A stretch of DNA of 23,320 bases from an uncultured Clostridia bacterium. Its GTDB lineage: Bacteria > Bacillota > Clostridia > RUG12999. Below are positions 7,501 through 15,060 of the stretch, piece by piece. The notes under the pieces are model-generated. The model did not search any database, had not been told where the DNA came from, and was given only the letters and a program-made list of their open reading frames with translations. Numbering within the stretch: position 1 is the first letter of the stretch; each line of letters starts with the position of its first letter. Where the stretch lies: the NCBI GenBank assembly GCA_949739095.1, contig CATIYX010000115.1, positions 1 to 23,320 on the forward strand, written 5' to 3'. The position numbers and the translations under genes are program-made.

Positions 7501-7820
7501 TTTTTCCTTCAATTTCGTTTTTTCATCAAACAATTTTTCTCATGCATGTTTTTCATCTGATGTCACTATGCAAATGATTTATATTAAAACAGTCAAGTAA
7601 TTCTAACCGTCCCTCATAGTGGGAAATGAAGAACTCGCAAACCCAGTAAATACAAGTCGTCAAAAGTCTAAAATAGCCAAACCAACAATATTATCATTAA
7701 CTACTTATTGATATTTCTCTCAATTTCAAATTCTTGCTGATACAGGGCACACAACCTTTATTATGGTTTGCAGAATGCAGCGAACAATTTAAGTTTATGT
7801 AAGTACAAAACGGCTTAAAT
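7501..7820. other. Gene-free AT-rich stretch
   Basis: About 320 bp between the terminator and the end of the HbpS-like gene. I see no supported gene, RNA or repeat here. The position between an acquired defence gene and two decayed genes makes it a possible insertion scar, but no element end or target duplication is visible. Confidence 0.4.
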
Positions 7821-8231
7821 TCATTTTGTCAATTCTCCAAAAACAGAAACTACATATTCGGCTATCATACAAGCCTGTTCTCCTGTACTGCCGCCCACTC
7901 CAATAGCTCCAGCGATTTTACCATTTACAAATAAAGGATACCCTCCAGTTACCAATGTAATTCTGGGGTCATTTGTTTGAATTGCCATAAGAGCGCATCC
8001 CTCAGCGGAACAAGCTGCAACATCTTTTGTTTTGCATTGTGTAACGGCAGAAGTATATGCTTTTCCCGGTATAAGCGTAATGCTGAGTACAAGAGCCTCA
8101 CCATAGCGTCTGTATGCTCTTGGTAAACCATTGTTATCACAAATAGCAAAACTAATATCAAGACCTATCTCTCTGCTTTTTTGCTTTGTCGCTTCGCGTA
8201 GTTTATCACATAATTCATCTGTTAAAATCAT
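7821..8231 (-). CDS. HbpS/GlcG-like small protein (PF03928 type)
   Basis: A 136-residue protein with the heme-degrading/GlcG-HbpS pattern: a central LPRAYRRYGEALVLSITLIPGKAYTSA in parts (ALVLSI, GKAYTSA), ITLVTGGYPLFVNGKIAGAIGVGGSTGEQ read as GGYPLFV-NGKIAGAIGVGGSTGEQ, and a C-terminal helix. Members bind small ligands, including heme or corrinoids, or act in glycolate-like pathways; the ligand here is unknown. The start is ATG 8231, 7 nt after AAAGGAGA; an ATG at 8237 is too close to that site. The truncated AraC gene lies just upstream on the same strand, which suggests it once controlled this gene. The stop overlaps no other feature. Confidence 0.75.
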   Translation of the reverse strand: MILTDELCDKLREATKQKSREIGLDISFAICDNNGLPRAYRRYGEALVLSITLIPGKAYTSAVTQCKTKDVAACSAEGCALMAIQTNDPRITLVTGGYPLFVNGKIAGAIGVGGSTGEQACMIAEYVVSVFGELTK

Positions 8232-8250
8232 AATCATTCTCCTTTCGATT

Positions 8251-8268
8251 TTAGATAATCTAATTATA
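8251..8268 (-). promoter_or_regulatory. Weak promoter and palindrome upstream of the HbpS-like gene
   Basis: On the minus strand TATAAT (8268-8263) has no good -35 partner, as at activator-dependent promoters. Right next to it, TTAGAT-A-ATCTAA (8251-8263) is a palindrome that overlaps the end of the -10 box. It could be an operator. Confidence 0.4.
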
Positions 8269-8320
8269 CAAAAACGAAAGAAAAAATACCTGCCTGTTTC
8301 TGCAAAAAAATTGCACATTT

Positions 8321-9001
8321 CTATTTTTTCATTATTGCATTAAGGGCTTGTATATCTTCTTTGGGAGAAGCATTAAACATTTTGCGGTAATCGCGTATGA
8401 GTTGCGATACACTCTCATATCCGACATCAAGCGAAGTTTCGGTGACACTTTTATTTTCATCAAGCATTAAACGTCTTGCCTCTGTAAGGCGAAGTCTTTT
8501 CTGACATTGTAACGGTCCCATACCTACAGCACTCTTAAATTTTTGATGGAAACCAGATACACTCATATTTAGTTTGAACGCAAGTTCTTCTACTGTAAAT
8601 GGAATTTTATAGTTTTGCTTTATCCAACTGTTTACCTCGTATATTTCATCCGCCTGCTGAATATTGATAACGCTTTGTAAAAATTGTTTGCCGCAAGAGC
8701 CATACAGAACATCAAAAAGTATTTCCCTTTTTACATGTGTTCCCATAAAAGAAAGGCGCTCTTGGTCTTTCATCAATGATAGTAGTTTTTTCACAGATTG
8801 AATGACGGCATTATCCGAATTTATCATTGTTTGCTGTTGTATCTGTGAATTGATAATTCGTTCAGCAAAATTGCCTTCCAAATCAAGTATGATTGAAATC
8901 ACATCATCTAAAGTAAACTCAATAGATAATGCAAGGAAATCATTTTTCTCTGTAAAAATTATATCATAAATAGCGTATAAAAGAAATTCGCAGTTTATCA
9001 A
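8321..9001 (-). pseudogene. 5'-truncated AraC-family regulator (AraC_N type)
   Basis: The frame encodes 226 residues. From about residue 20 it looks like the second half of an AraC_N domain (FLALSIEFTLDDVISIILDL), followed by a complete two-HTH domain: FTVEELAFKLNMSVSGFHQKFK and SVTETSLDVGYESVSQLIRDY. Members of this family are usually about 290-310 residues, so some 70 N-terminal residues are missing. The frame can only begin at a TTG (9001) without ribosome site, and the first 15 residues read through an AT-rich, promoter-like stretch. I therefore regard it as truncated, probably non-functional, unless an internal start makes a DNA-binding fragment. It lies 90 bp upstream of the HbpS-like gene, its likely former target. 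Confidence 0.65.
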
Positions 9002-9039
9002 TATAAGCTGAAAAAACGGCTTGAAAATGAAAAAGAAAA

Positions 9040-9288
9040 TTGGACAAGACTATTTCTAATCTTGCGGAATATACTTCCTTATTAACCTCTGCCTTGCAGA
9101 GCAGCAGATTTGTTTTATTCCCAGGTGACAGTTTATGCAATGAAGCGGTGAAAGGAGACATAAAACGGTGTATGAATACTATGGAATATAAGCGGCTTCA
9201 CGTGGCAGCACATGAATACTACAAAAAATGAGTGGACCACGTAATGGTACAGGATGATATCGCAGAAGATAGAGATGATATGCTTTAA
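9040..9288 (+). pseudogene. Small decayed ORF with an in-frame UGA, family unknown
   Basis: From 9040 a frame (TTG start, no clear ribosome site) encodes about 63 residues ending HEYYKK at a TGA (9229-9231). The same frame continues directly with a GTG and a further 18 codons (VDHVMVQDDIAEDRDDML) to TAA 9286-9288. Both parts are protein-like and acidic/aromatic in the same style, so the TGA is probably a nonsense mutation, for example of a TGG codon. The start region abuts the broken 5' end of the AraC gene on the opposite strand, so one event may have damaged both. I do not recognise the protein. Confidence 0.35.
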
Positions 9289-9290
9289 AA

Positions 9291-9324
9291 AAAATAATAA
9301 AGCCTCCGGCAGATGCCGGAGGCT
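9291..9324 (-). terminator. Terminator of rny
   Basis: AGCCTCCGGC (9301-9310) and GCCGGAGGCT (9315-9324) form a perfect 10-bp stem with a 4-base loop. On the minus strand it is followed by a U-rich tract (9300-9289), 23 bp after the rny stop codon. Confidence 0.9.
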
Positions 9325-9346
9325 GCTTATCAGTTTTGGGTAAAAT

Positions 9347-10900
9347 TTATTTTGCATATTCAATCGCACGTACTTCACGAATCACATGCACTTTAATTTG
9401 ACCTGGGTATTCCATTTCCTGCTCAATTTTCTTCACAATATCCTTTGCCAGCAGAATAATGGTTTCATCGTTCACATCGTCAGGTTTTACCATGATACGG
9501 ACTTCGCGTCCTGCCTGAATCGCAAACGATTTTTCAACGCCATCAAAACTGGTTGCAATTTCTTCGAGTTTTTGCAGACGTTTGATATAGGTTTCCAGAT
9601 TTTCGCGTCTGGCACCCGGACGTGCTGCGGAAATTGCATCCGCTGTCTGCACAATGCAAGCAATTAACGTCGTGGGTTCAATATCGCCATGATGTGCCAT
9701 GATAGCATGAATTACATCATTTCCTTCACGGTATTTACGCGCAATGTTCGCACCGATATCAACATGGGAACCTTCCTGTTCGTGGTCTACGGCTTTACCG
9801 ATATCATGCAGCAGACCAGCACGTTTTGCCATTGCGATATCTACACCAAGTTCTCCTGCCATCACACCGGAAAGCTGTGCCACTTCAATGCTATGCATGA
9901 GCACATTTTGCCCATAACTTGTCCGGTATTTAAGTTTTCCAAGCAGTTTAATAATTTCAGGATGTAAACCATGAACGCCTGTTTCAAACGAAGCACGTTC
10001 ACCCTCTTGTTTAATGGTGTTTTCCACTTCGCGGCGGGCTTTTTCCACAGTTTCTTCAATTCTGGCAGGATGGATACGCCCGTCCTGAATCAGTTTTTCT
10101 AATGCAATTCTAGCAATTTCGCGGCGAATCGGATCAAAACCCGACAGAACCACTGCTTCTGGTGTATCGTCAATGATGAGGTCAATACCCGTCAGCGTTT
10201 CCAGCGTACGGATGTTGCGACCTTCACGACCGATAATACGACCTTTCATTTCATCGCTTGGCAGTGATACCACCGATACAGTTGTTTCTGCAACATGGTC
10301 GGCAGCACATTTCTGAATCGCCATACCAATAATCATGCGGGCACGTTTTTCCGCTTCATCTTTGGCTTCTGTTTCAATAGATTTCACCAGCTTCGCAGCA
10401 TCATAGCGTGCTTCTGTTTCAATGTTGCGGATAAGATAATCTTTTGCTTCTTCTACACTGAGTCCGGAAATTTTTTCTAATTGTTCCAACTGGCGTTTTT
10501 GAATTTGTGCCACATCTTCCTGCATTTGTTCCAGTTCTTTGTTTTTCTTTGTCAACACTTCGTCCTTTTTTTCAAGGGCGTCCATTTTCTTGTCCAGGCT
10601 TTCCTCTTTTTGCTGAAGGCGCCTTTCCTGTCTGGTCATTTCATTACGCCGATCACGGATTTCACGTTCCATTTCATGGCGGCTTTTCTGAATTTCTTCT
10701 TTCGCCTCAACCAATGCCACTTTTTTAGAAGAGGCAGCTTCCTTTTTTGCGTCATCTATAATTTTAGTAGCTTGTACCTCGGCGGAACCTGTGATTTTTT
10801 CCGAAATGTTTTTCCGATAGGCAATTCCCAGAAAAAATGCCGCAATTCCGACGCCAACTACTGCAATAACAGCAACGATAATAATAGGTAAAAAATCCAT
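9347..10900 (-). CDS. rny: Ribonuclease Y
   Basis: RNase Y is the membrane-bound endoribonuclease that starts mRNA decay in many Firmicutes. The 517-residue protein has the full domain order: an N-terminal membrane helix (about 4-28), a long charged coiled coil (about 35-180), a KH RNA-binding domain with GRIIGREGRNIR (220-231), and an HD phosphodiesterase domain with H336 and the H365-D366 pair (LLHDIGKAVDHEQEGSH). The start is ATG 10900, after AAGGGAGGTG; although the frame is open back to 11101, the upstream part is leader sequence and the length from 10900 matches the family. The gene is monocistronic, with its own terminator, and is not next to recA or ymdB as is common elsewhere. Confidence 0.97.
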   Translation of the reverse strand: MDFLPIIIVAVIAVVGVGIAAFFLGIAYRKNISEKITGSAEVQATKIIDDAKKEAASSKKVALVEAKEEIQKSRHEMEREIRDRRNEMTRQERRLQQKEESLDKKMDALEKKDEVLTKKNKELEQMQEDVAQIQKRQLEQLEKISGLSVEEAKDYLIRNIETEARYDAAKLVKSIETEAKDEAEKRARMIIGMAIQKCAADHVAETTVSVVSLPSDEMKGRIIGREGRNIRTLETLTGIDLIIDDTPEAVVLSGFDPIRREIARIALEKLIQDGRIHPARIEETVEKARREVENTIKQEGERASFETGVHGLHPEIIKLLGKLKYRTSYGQNVLMHSIEVAQLSGVMAGELGVDIAMAKRAGLLHDIGKAVDHEQEGSHVDIGANIARKYREGNDVIHAIMAHHGDIEPTTLIACIVQTADAISAARPGARRENLETYIKRLQKLEEIATSFDGVEKSFAIQAGREVRIMVKPDDVNDETIILLAKDIVKKIEQEMEYPGQIKVHVIREVRAIEYAK

Positions 10901-11153
10901 TCTTGACCAACACCTCCCTTTCCTATTCATCCTGTGCAACGCACAGTCTTCCCAAAATAAAATGTTCTTGTGCACTGTACCCATCGCCAGCCTTACCCAA
11001 ACTATGTGGGATAGGGCTATGCGCCCGAAAAATGCTTCAGAAACGGGTGCAGCAGTATATAGGGTCTCAGCGAATTTCATAGATGATTGAAAATCAAACA
11101 ATATTTAACTATTTCCAAAGATTTCCAATGTTTTGAAAACGCAACTTATACAC
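10901..11153 (-). promoter_or_regulatory. Long structured 5' leader of rny
   Basis: If transcription starts near 11153, the rny leader is about 250 nt. It contains a two-part hairpin at 10989-11018 (AGCC with GGCT and CCCA with TGGG around a 7-base loop) and a short perfect hairpin at 10932-10946 (CTGTGC-aac-GCACAG) just ahead of the ribosome site. The leader could regulate rny translation or stability, or contain a separate small RNA. I recognise no known riboswitch. Confidence 0.45.
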
Positions 11154-11159
11154 TATTTT

Positions 11160-11188
11160 ATTTTATACGAAAGGGAGGTTGATGTCAA
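11160..11188 (-). promoter_or_regulatory. SigA promoter of rny
   Basis: On the minus strand TTGACA (11188-11183) and TAAAAT (11165-11160) are 17 bp apart, a near-consensus housekeeping promoter. The remaining stretch to 11325 shows no gene. Confidence 0.75.
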
Positions 11189-11325
11189 GAGAATTACATA
11201 AAAAAATATGATTTTCACACAGTAAAAAGATGGTTAAAATTTAGACGAACGAGAGCAAATATCTATACGCTTCTATGCTTACCAAATTTCTATCCTTCAG
11301 TTACCGTGTTTTGTAAGGCGTCAAC

Positions 11326-12126
11326 CTAGTCAAGTGACAGGGTGTTTAAAATGCTATCTTTTATCTCTTCCACTTTGCGGAAATCCATGTGTGGAACATA
11401 ACAGGTTTCCAATAAATCGTGAGTTGCTTTTGCTTTGCGAATAGTTTGTACACTGAGGTCCAGAAGTTGCTGGAGCAGCGCGTTGTTTTGTGTTATTACT
11501 GCCGCGATATCGTCCGGCAAAGAGAGTTCAAGCGGGAGAGATACAGCACCTTGCGGTAGAGGGAATTGGTTTATCGTGTCATGTGTGGCAAACAGCAGGG
11601 ACAGCGCGGGAATGTACAGATGGTCGATTTGTGTGTCAGGCTTTAGCGGACTATAAAACGCTTCCACATCATATCCTTTGGCGAGATATTCTCTGCACAG
11701 AACCTGAAGAATTTCGCCAGTGACAAATCCATCCCCCTCTAAAACGCAGGTTGTTGCGCCCGCAAATGAGGGAACATGGCATAGGATGCCGGCAGGTGTA
11801 ATGGCAGTCAAAAACAGTTTGCGCAAGAATCCTTCATTGCTCCCAGCAGGCGCTAACGGTTTGATATAGGTTTCCCCAAGTTGATTCAGTGTTTTTTGTA
11901 CAACCGGTTTTACATAAGGAGCGCTGCATATAGTGATGTCCAGATATATCTGTGCTGCCGCCGCTAAATAACGGTAAGCGGAGGCAAAATAGCCGCTGAT
12001 TTGACGGTTGTAATGAATAATGTCATCTTTGTGCGGCGCGATATCCTCTTTACGCCAACAGTCGCCAAGATGGATAATGGTATCCACAGCGCCGGGTGTT
12101 TGGGGGTCAACTACATGGGGAAAGGT
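11326..12126 (-). pseudogene. 3' part of an interrupted P-loop ATPase gene (PRK06851-like)
   Basis: From the GTACC core the minus-strand frame reads T-FPHVVDPQTPGAVDTIIHLGD and continues for 265 residues to the stop at 11326. This is the continuation of the ATPase whose first 89 codons lie at 15360-15095. It includes a helical middle part and a second, degenerate P-loop-like repeat (TTCVLEGDGFVTGEILQ, with VTGE in place of TGKS, then AKGYDVEAFY and IDHLYIPAL), which mirrors the first half of the protein. Two codons upstream of the core the frame meets a TAG, and there is no start with a ribosome site; an internal GTG at 12087 is a poor candidate. As it stands this fragment is probably not translated. 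Rejoined to the 5' part it gives an intact gene of 354 codons. Confidence 0.85.
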
Positions 12127-12129
12127 ACC
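12125..12129. repeat. Left core (attachment site) GTACC
   Basis: The left copy of the 5-bp core lies within GGTACC. Host gene sequence (C-terminal part) is to its left and element sequence to its right. Confidence 0.7.
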
Positions 12130-12165
12130 CTCCTATAAAATTGCAGGACAGGATGCAAAAAAATA

Positions 12166-12194
12166 TTGATTCCCTGTATCCCTTGTGATATAAT
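12166..12194 (+). promoter_or_regulatory. Strong SigA promoter of trpB
   Basis: TTGATT (12166-12171) and TATAAT (12189-12194) are 17 bp apart with TG at 12186-12187 as extended -10. The promoter lies inside the element, 40 bp from its left end, so trpB brings its own vegetative promoter. Confidence 0.8.
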
Positions 12195-12215
12195 ATATAC
12201 AAAGTATATATTATA
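12189..12215. promoter_or_regulatory. Perfect 12-bp inverted repeat over the trpB -10 and start site
   Basis: TATAATATATAC (12189-12200) and GTATATATTATA (12204-12215) are exact reverse complements around AAA. The left arm begins with the -10 box. It could be an operator or give a 5'-end hairpin on the RNA. A similar layout exists at 947-977. Confidence 0.6.
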
Positions 12216-12226
12216 CGAATTGAAAA

Positions 12227-12272
12227 GCGCCGCCGAATTGTTTCAACGCTTCGCTCGAAACCGGCGATGCGC
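12227..12272 (+). promoter_or_regulatory. Structured RNA leader of trpB
   Basis: The about 140-nt leader can fold into a stacked hairpin: GCGC (12227-12230) with GCGC (12269-12272), GCCG with CGGC, and GTTTC with GAAAC around a 12-base loop. It is flanked by two similar stretches of the form TATAYGAATTGAAAA. There is no T-box consensus and no U-tract, so it is not an obvious attenuator. A regulatory role is possible but unproven. Confidence 0.4.
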
Positions 12273-12342
12273 AAAATTATATGAATTGAAAACAATGAAT
12301 ATAATCCGCCGGAAACAGCGGGAAATATAGGAGGAATTCCAA

Positions 12343-13560
12343 ATGGATTTTAGAAATTATACAAAAGAATATCCGTCAGAGGATGGGCGGTTTGGCGCAT
12401 ATGGTGGTTGCTATTTGCCGGAGGAATTGGTGCCGGCATTTGAAGAAATTAACGAAGCCTATCAGACGATTTGTCGTTCTGCACAGTTCATCAATGAACT
12501 GCGCCGTATTCGCAGAGAGTTTCAGGGACGACCTACGCCGGTATACCATTGTGAACGGTTGAGCCGCAAGCTGGGGACCTGCCAGATTTATTTGAAACGG
12601 GAGGATTTGAACCATACCGGAGCGCATAAACTAAACCACTGTATGGGTGAAGGGCTGCTGGCGAAATTTATGGGTAAAAAGCGATTGATTGCGGAGACAG
12701 GTGCTGGGCAGCACGGCGTTGCACTGGCAACAGCGGCGGCATTTTTTGGTTTGGAATGTGAGATTCATATGGGTGAAGTGGATATTGCCAAACAAGCGCC
12801 AAATGTGACGCGTATGAAGATATTGGGCGCAAAAGTTGTGCCCGTGACACATGGATTGAAAACATTGAAAGAAGCGGTAGATTCAGCGTTTGAATCCTAT
12901 GCACGCAATTATAAAGATTCTATTTACTGTATTGGTTCCGCGTTGGGACCACATCCGTTTCCGCTGATGGTGCGTGATTTCCAGATTGTAATTGGAGAGG
13001 AAGCGCGCGAGCAGTTTTTGGGTATGACAGGAATTTTACCGGATGTCGTTTGTGCCTGTGTGGGCGGTGGAAGTAACTCTATTGGCATGTTCCTGCCGTT
13101 TTTAAATGACCCTGTGAAGATTGTTGGAGTGGAACCATTGGGGCGCGGCGCCAAAGATGGCGACCATGCGGCGAGTATGTCTTATGGAAAACGCGGAATT
13201 ATGCACGGATTTGAAAGTTATATGCTACAAGACAAGGAAGGGCAGCCGCTGCCGGTTTATTCGATTGCCAGCGGGTTAGATTATCCATCGGTAGGACCGG
13301 AACATGCATTTTTGCATGATGCAGGGCGCGTAGACTATGAATCTGTGACAGATGAGGAAGCGGTTGATGCGTTCTTTAAACTGTCGCGCTATGAAGGAAT
13401 TATTCCGGCGCTCGAAAGCTCTCATGCGATTGCTTATGCCATTAAAATGGCGAAAGAAAGTAATGCAAAATCCATTTTGGTTAACTGTAGTGGTCGTGGA
13501 GACAAGGATGTGGATTATGTGGTTGAGAAATATGGATATGGCGAGGAATATCAGTTCTAA
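12343..13560 (+). CDS. trpB: Tryptophan synthase beta chain, orphan copy on the element
   Basis: The PLP enzyme that joins indole and L-serine to give L-tryptophan. The 405-residue protein has the PLP lysine K96 in NHTGAHK, catalytic E118 in AETGAGQHG, the phosphate-binding GGGSN (241-245), GSALGPHPFP and the C-terminal NCSGRGDKD. Length and motifs fit the TrpB1 class, but several usually fixed positions differ: MGEVD for MGAxD, HGLKTLK where SGS-TLK is usual, and HKLNHCMGEGLLA for HKINNAxGQALLA. No trpA or other trp gene is nearby, so it cannot be the standard alpha-beta complex from this locus; it may scavenge indole, pair with a TrpA elsewhere, or have a changed substrate. The start is ATG 12343, 8 nt after AGGAGG. 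It has its own promoter, structured leader and terminator. Confidence 0.93.
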   Translation: MDFRNYTKEYPSEDGRFGAYGGCYLPEELVPAFEEINEAYQTICRSAQFINELRRIRREFQGRPTPVYHCERLSRKLGTCQIYLKREDLNHTGAHKLNHCMGEGLLAKFMGKKRLIAETGAGQHGVALATAAAFFGLECEIHMGEVDIAKQAPNVTRMKILGAKVVPVTHGLKTLKEAVDSAFESYARNYKDSIYCIGSALGPHPFPLMVRDFQIVIGEEAREQFLGMTGILPDVVCACVGGGSNSIGMFLPFLNDPVKIVGVEPLGRGAKDGDHAASMSYGKRGIMHGFESYMLQDKEGQPLPVYSIASGLDYPSVGPEHAFLHDAGRVDYESVTDEEAVDAFFKLSRYEGIIPALESSHAIAYAIKMAKESNAKSILVNCSGRGDKDVDYVVEKYGYGEEYQF

Positions 13561-13582
13561 ATAGTAGTAAAATGAATGTTTT

Positions 13583-13619
13583 GGGGCTTTCTATAAAAAG
13601 GAAGGTCCCTTTTCTTTTT
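13583..13619 (+). terminator. Terminator of trpB
   Basis: A 9-bp stem (13583-13591 with 13601-13609), two pairs being G-T, is followed by a T-tract (13610-13619). It separates trpB from the recombinase transcript. Confidence 0.75.
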
Positions 13620-13620
13620 G

Positions 13621-13650
13621 TCATATCCCATTCCTACTGCTGCATAAGAT
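13621..13650 (+). promoter_or_regulatory. SigE-like (mother-cell sporulation) promoter of the recombinase operon
   Basis: TCATATC (13621-13627), 15 bp, then CATAAGAT (13643-13650) matches the SigE pattern that I recall from Bacillus (KMATATT, 14-15 bp, CATACANT) at 6 of 7 and 6 of 8 positions. Transcription would start near 13657, 19 nt before the 49-codon ORF. No comparable SigA promoter is visible here. It is a motif match, not proof. Confidence 0.5.
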
Positions 13651-13675
13651 GGTAAAAAAGGGGGAAACACTGGAT

Positions 13676-13825
13676 ATGAAACGGGAATTTGTGGTGCATG
13701 AAATTTATATCAATAAAGAAGAGGATAGAAAAAAAGCAGCGCTGGAACTTTGGCGCAGGGTGAATGCAGCAGTACAGTATGGGGAGGGAAGCGTGCCATG
13801 CGATGTGCCATCTATTGCAGGCTGA
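13676..13825 (+). CDS. 49-residue protein overlapping the recombinase start
   Basis: ATG 13676 opens a 49-codon frame (MKREFVVHEIYINKEEDRKK, ending VPCDVPSIAG) whose last 28 bases overlap the start of the recombinase gene in another frame. The first 35 residues are highly charged with a predicted amphipathic helix (RKKAALELWRRVNAAV), which looks like a real small protein. The overlap suggests translational coupling: the recombinase's ribosome site GGGGAGGG (13781-13788) lies inside this ORF. A purine-rich AAAGGGGG precedes the start by about 10 nt. Its place between promoter and recombinase fits an accessory or directionality factor, but I do not recognise the family and that role is a guess. 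Confidence 0.5.
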   Translation: MKREFVVHEIYINKEEDRKKAALELWRRVNAAVQYGEGSVPCDVPSIAG

Positions 13826-14967
13826 GCAAGGAGGACGAGGAAAAGCAACTGGAAAGTGAAAGCATTCAAAATCAAAAAGCGTTGCTGCTGCGCTATGCCG
13901 CACAGCAGAGGTGGGACGTCGCAGGGGTCTATATTGATGACGACTACAGCGGCGCGGACAGAGACCGTCCGGCGTTTTGTGCCATGTTGCAGGAGGCGCG
14001 GGCGAATCAGTTTGAGATTGTACTGTGCAAAACACAGTCCCGTTTCACGCGGGACATGGAATTAGTGGAAAAATATATCCACTATTTGTTTCCACTATGG
14101 GGTATTCGATTTGTGACTGTAGTGGACCATGTGGATACGGCGCTGCAGGGCAATAAAAAAGCGCGACAAATCAATGGACTCATCAATGAATGGTATCTAG
14201 AGGATTTGTCGGAAAATATCCGCGCAGTGTTTACACACAAGCGGCGCATGGGGCAATATATTGGGGCGCTGGCAGCGTATGGTTATAGGAAGGACACAGC
14301 GGACCGGCATAGACTTTGTGTGGACCCACCGGCAGCGGCAGTCGTGCAAGATATTTACCGCTGGTATTTAGAGGGAATGGGAAAACAGAAAATCGCCGAC
14401 GAGCTGAATCGGCGTGAGATACCCAGTCCAGCGGCATATCGGGAAGGAACTGAGCGAAGCGTTTGGACCAAAACGACAGTGGGCAGAATTTTAAAAAATG
14501 AGATGTATACCGGCGTTATGGTGCAGGGAAAACGCCGGAAAGTCAGTTATAAATCCAAACAGATGCGGCAAGTGCCGCCGACAGAATGGGTGCGGGTAGA
14601 AGGGACGCATGAAGCGATTGTATCATCGCAGGACTTTCGCCGCGTGCAGGAATTGCTGCACTGCAAAATATCGGCACAGCAGCCGGTACAACATATCTCA
14701 TTAGAAGGGAAATTGTTTTGCGATGTTTGTGGGGGAAAGCTGTATAAAATACGGGCAAAGTCAGGAATCTATCTGCGCTGCAAAAATTGCAAGGGTGTAT
14801 CTATCACATGGGAGAATCTGCAAAAATTGCTTTTGGAGAAAATGCACCCCTGGCTGCCGGAGGAAGCAAGCGAAGGGTGGCTGCCGGTTTTGATAAAGAA
14901 AATAGAATTGGAGGCAGTAAACAGAGAAACAAAACAACAAGAAATGACAATTTATTGGAATATATAA
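13798..14967 (+). CDS. Serine recombinase (large-type, SpoIVCA-like) of the element
   Basis: A 389-residue site-specific recombinase. The N-terminal resolvase domain has MRCAIYCRLS with the nucleophile S10, QNQKALL, DDDYSGADRDRP-F, and the catalytic arginines in KTQSRFTRD. A Recombinase domain (about 160-250) has AAYGYRKD, the KIADELNRREIPSP motif and TVGRILKNEMYTG. A zinc ribbon follows (C308-x2-C311, C328-x2-C331). It is short for a large serine integrase (usually 450-550 aa) and lacks an evident long coiled coil. The start is ATG 13798, 9 nt after GGGGAGGG; the frame is open upstream but without a site. It is the last gene of the element, next to the right core, the normal place for the element's integrase/excisionase. 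It should act on the GTACC cores. Confidence 0.92.
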   Translation: MRCAIYCRLSKEDEEKQLESESIQNQKALLLRYAAQQRWDVAGVYIDDDYSGADRDRPAFCAMLQEARANQFEIVLCKTQSRFTRDMELVEKYIHYLFPLWGIRFVTVVDHVDTALQGNKKARQINGLINEWYLEDLSENIRAVFTHKRRMGQYIGALAAYGYRKDTADRHRLCVDPPAAAVVQDIYRWYLEGMGKQKIADELNRREIPSPAAYREGTERSVWTKTTVGRILKNEMYTGVMVQGKRRKVSYKSKQMRQVPPTEWVRVEGTHEAIVSSQDFRRVQELLHCKISAQQPVQHISLEGKLFCDVCGGKLYKIRAKSGIYLRCKNCKGVSITWENLQKLLLEKMHPWLPEEASEGWLPVLIKKIELEAVNRETKQQEMTIYWNI

Positions 14968-14968
14968 G

Positions 14969-15014
14969 AAGATGTCTTTTGCTCTAATGGGCAGCAGGAG
15001 GCATCTTTTTTTTT
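14969..15014 (+). terminator. Terminator of the recombinase operon
   Basis: AAGATG (14969-14974) pairs with CATCTT (15002-15007) as the outer stem of a hairpin, followed by a run of T to 15014. It begins right at the recombinase stop codon. Confidence 0.65.
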
Positions 15015-15060
15015 AGACGGTAGCACCAGTTTCAAATGAAAAGGGATAGAAAAATTTTTT

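Noticed and set aside
7111..7560. A 149-codon plus-strand frame overlapping the end of the DUF262-HNH gene.
   Set aside because: It overlaps the clear HNH coding region in another frame and reads through the terminator; low-complexity product.
9040..9288. The in-frame UGA as a selenocysteine codon.
   Set aside because: No SECIS-like hairpin directly after the UGA and no known selenoprotein resemblance; a nonsense mutation is simpler.
10920..11060. Possible 6S-like RNA in the rny leader.
   Set aside because: The hairpins do not form a long rod with a central open bubble that I can confirm, and there is no terminator before rny.
11163..11212. A strong AAAGGGAGG site followed by a 9-codon plus-strand ORF (MSRELHKKI).
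   Set aside because: It is far too short, no gene follows, and the same bases form the minus-strand rny promoter; the purine run is a by-product.
12201..12342. T-box riboswitch for trpB.
   Set aside because: No T-box consensus, no terminator/antiterminator and the leader is too short.
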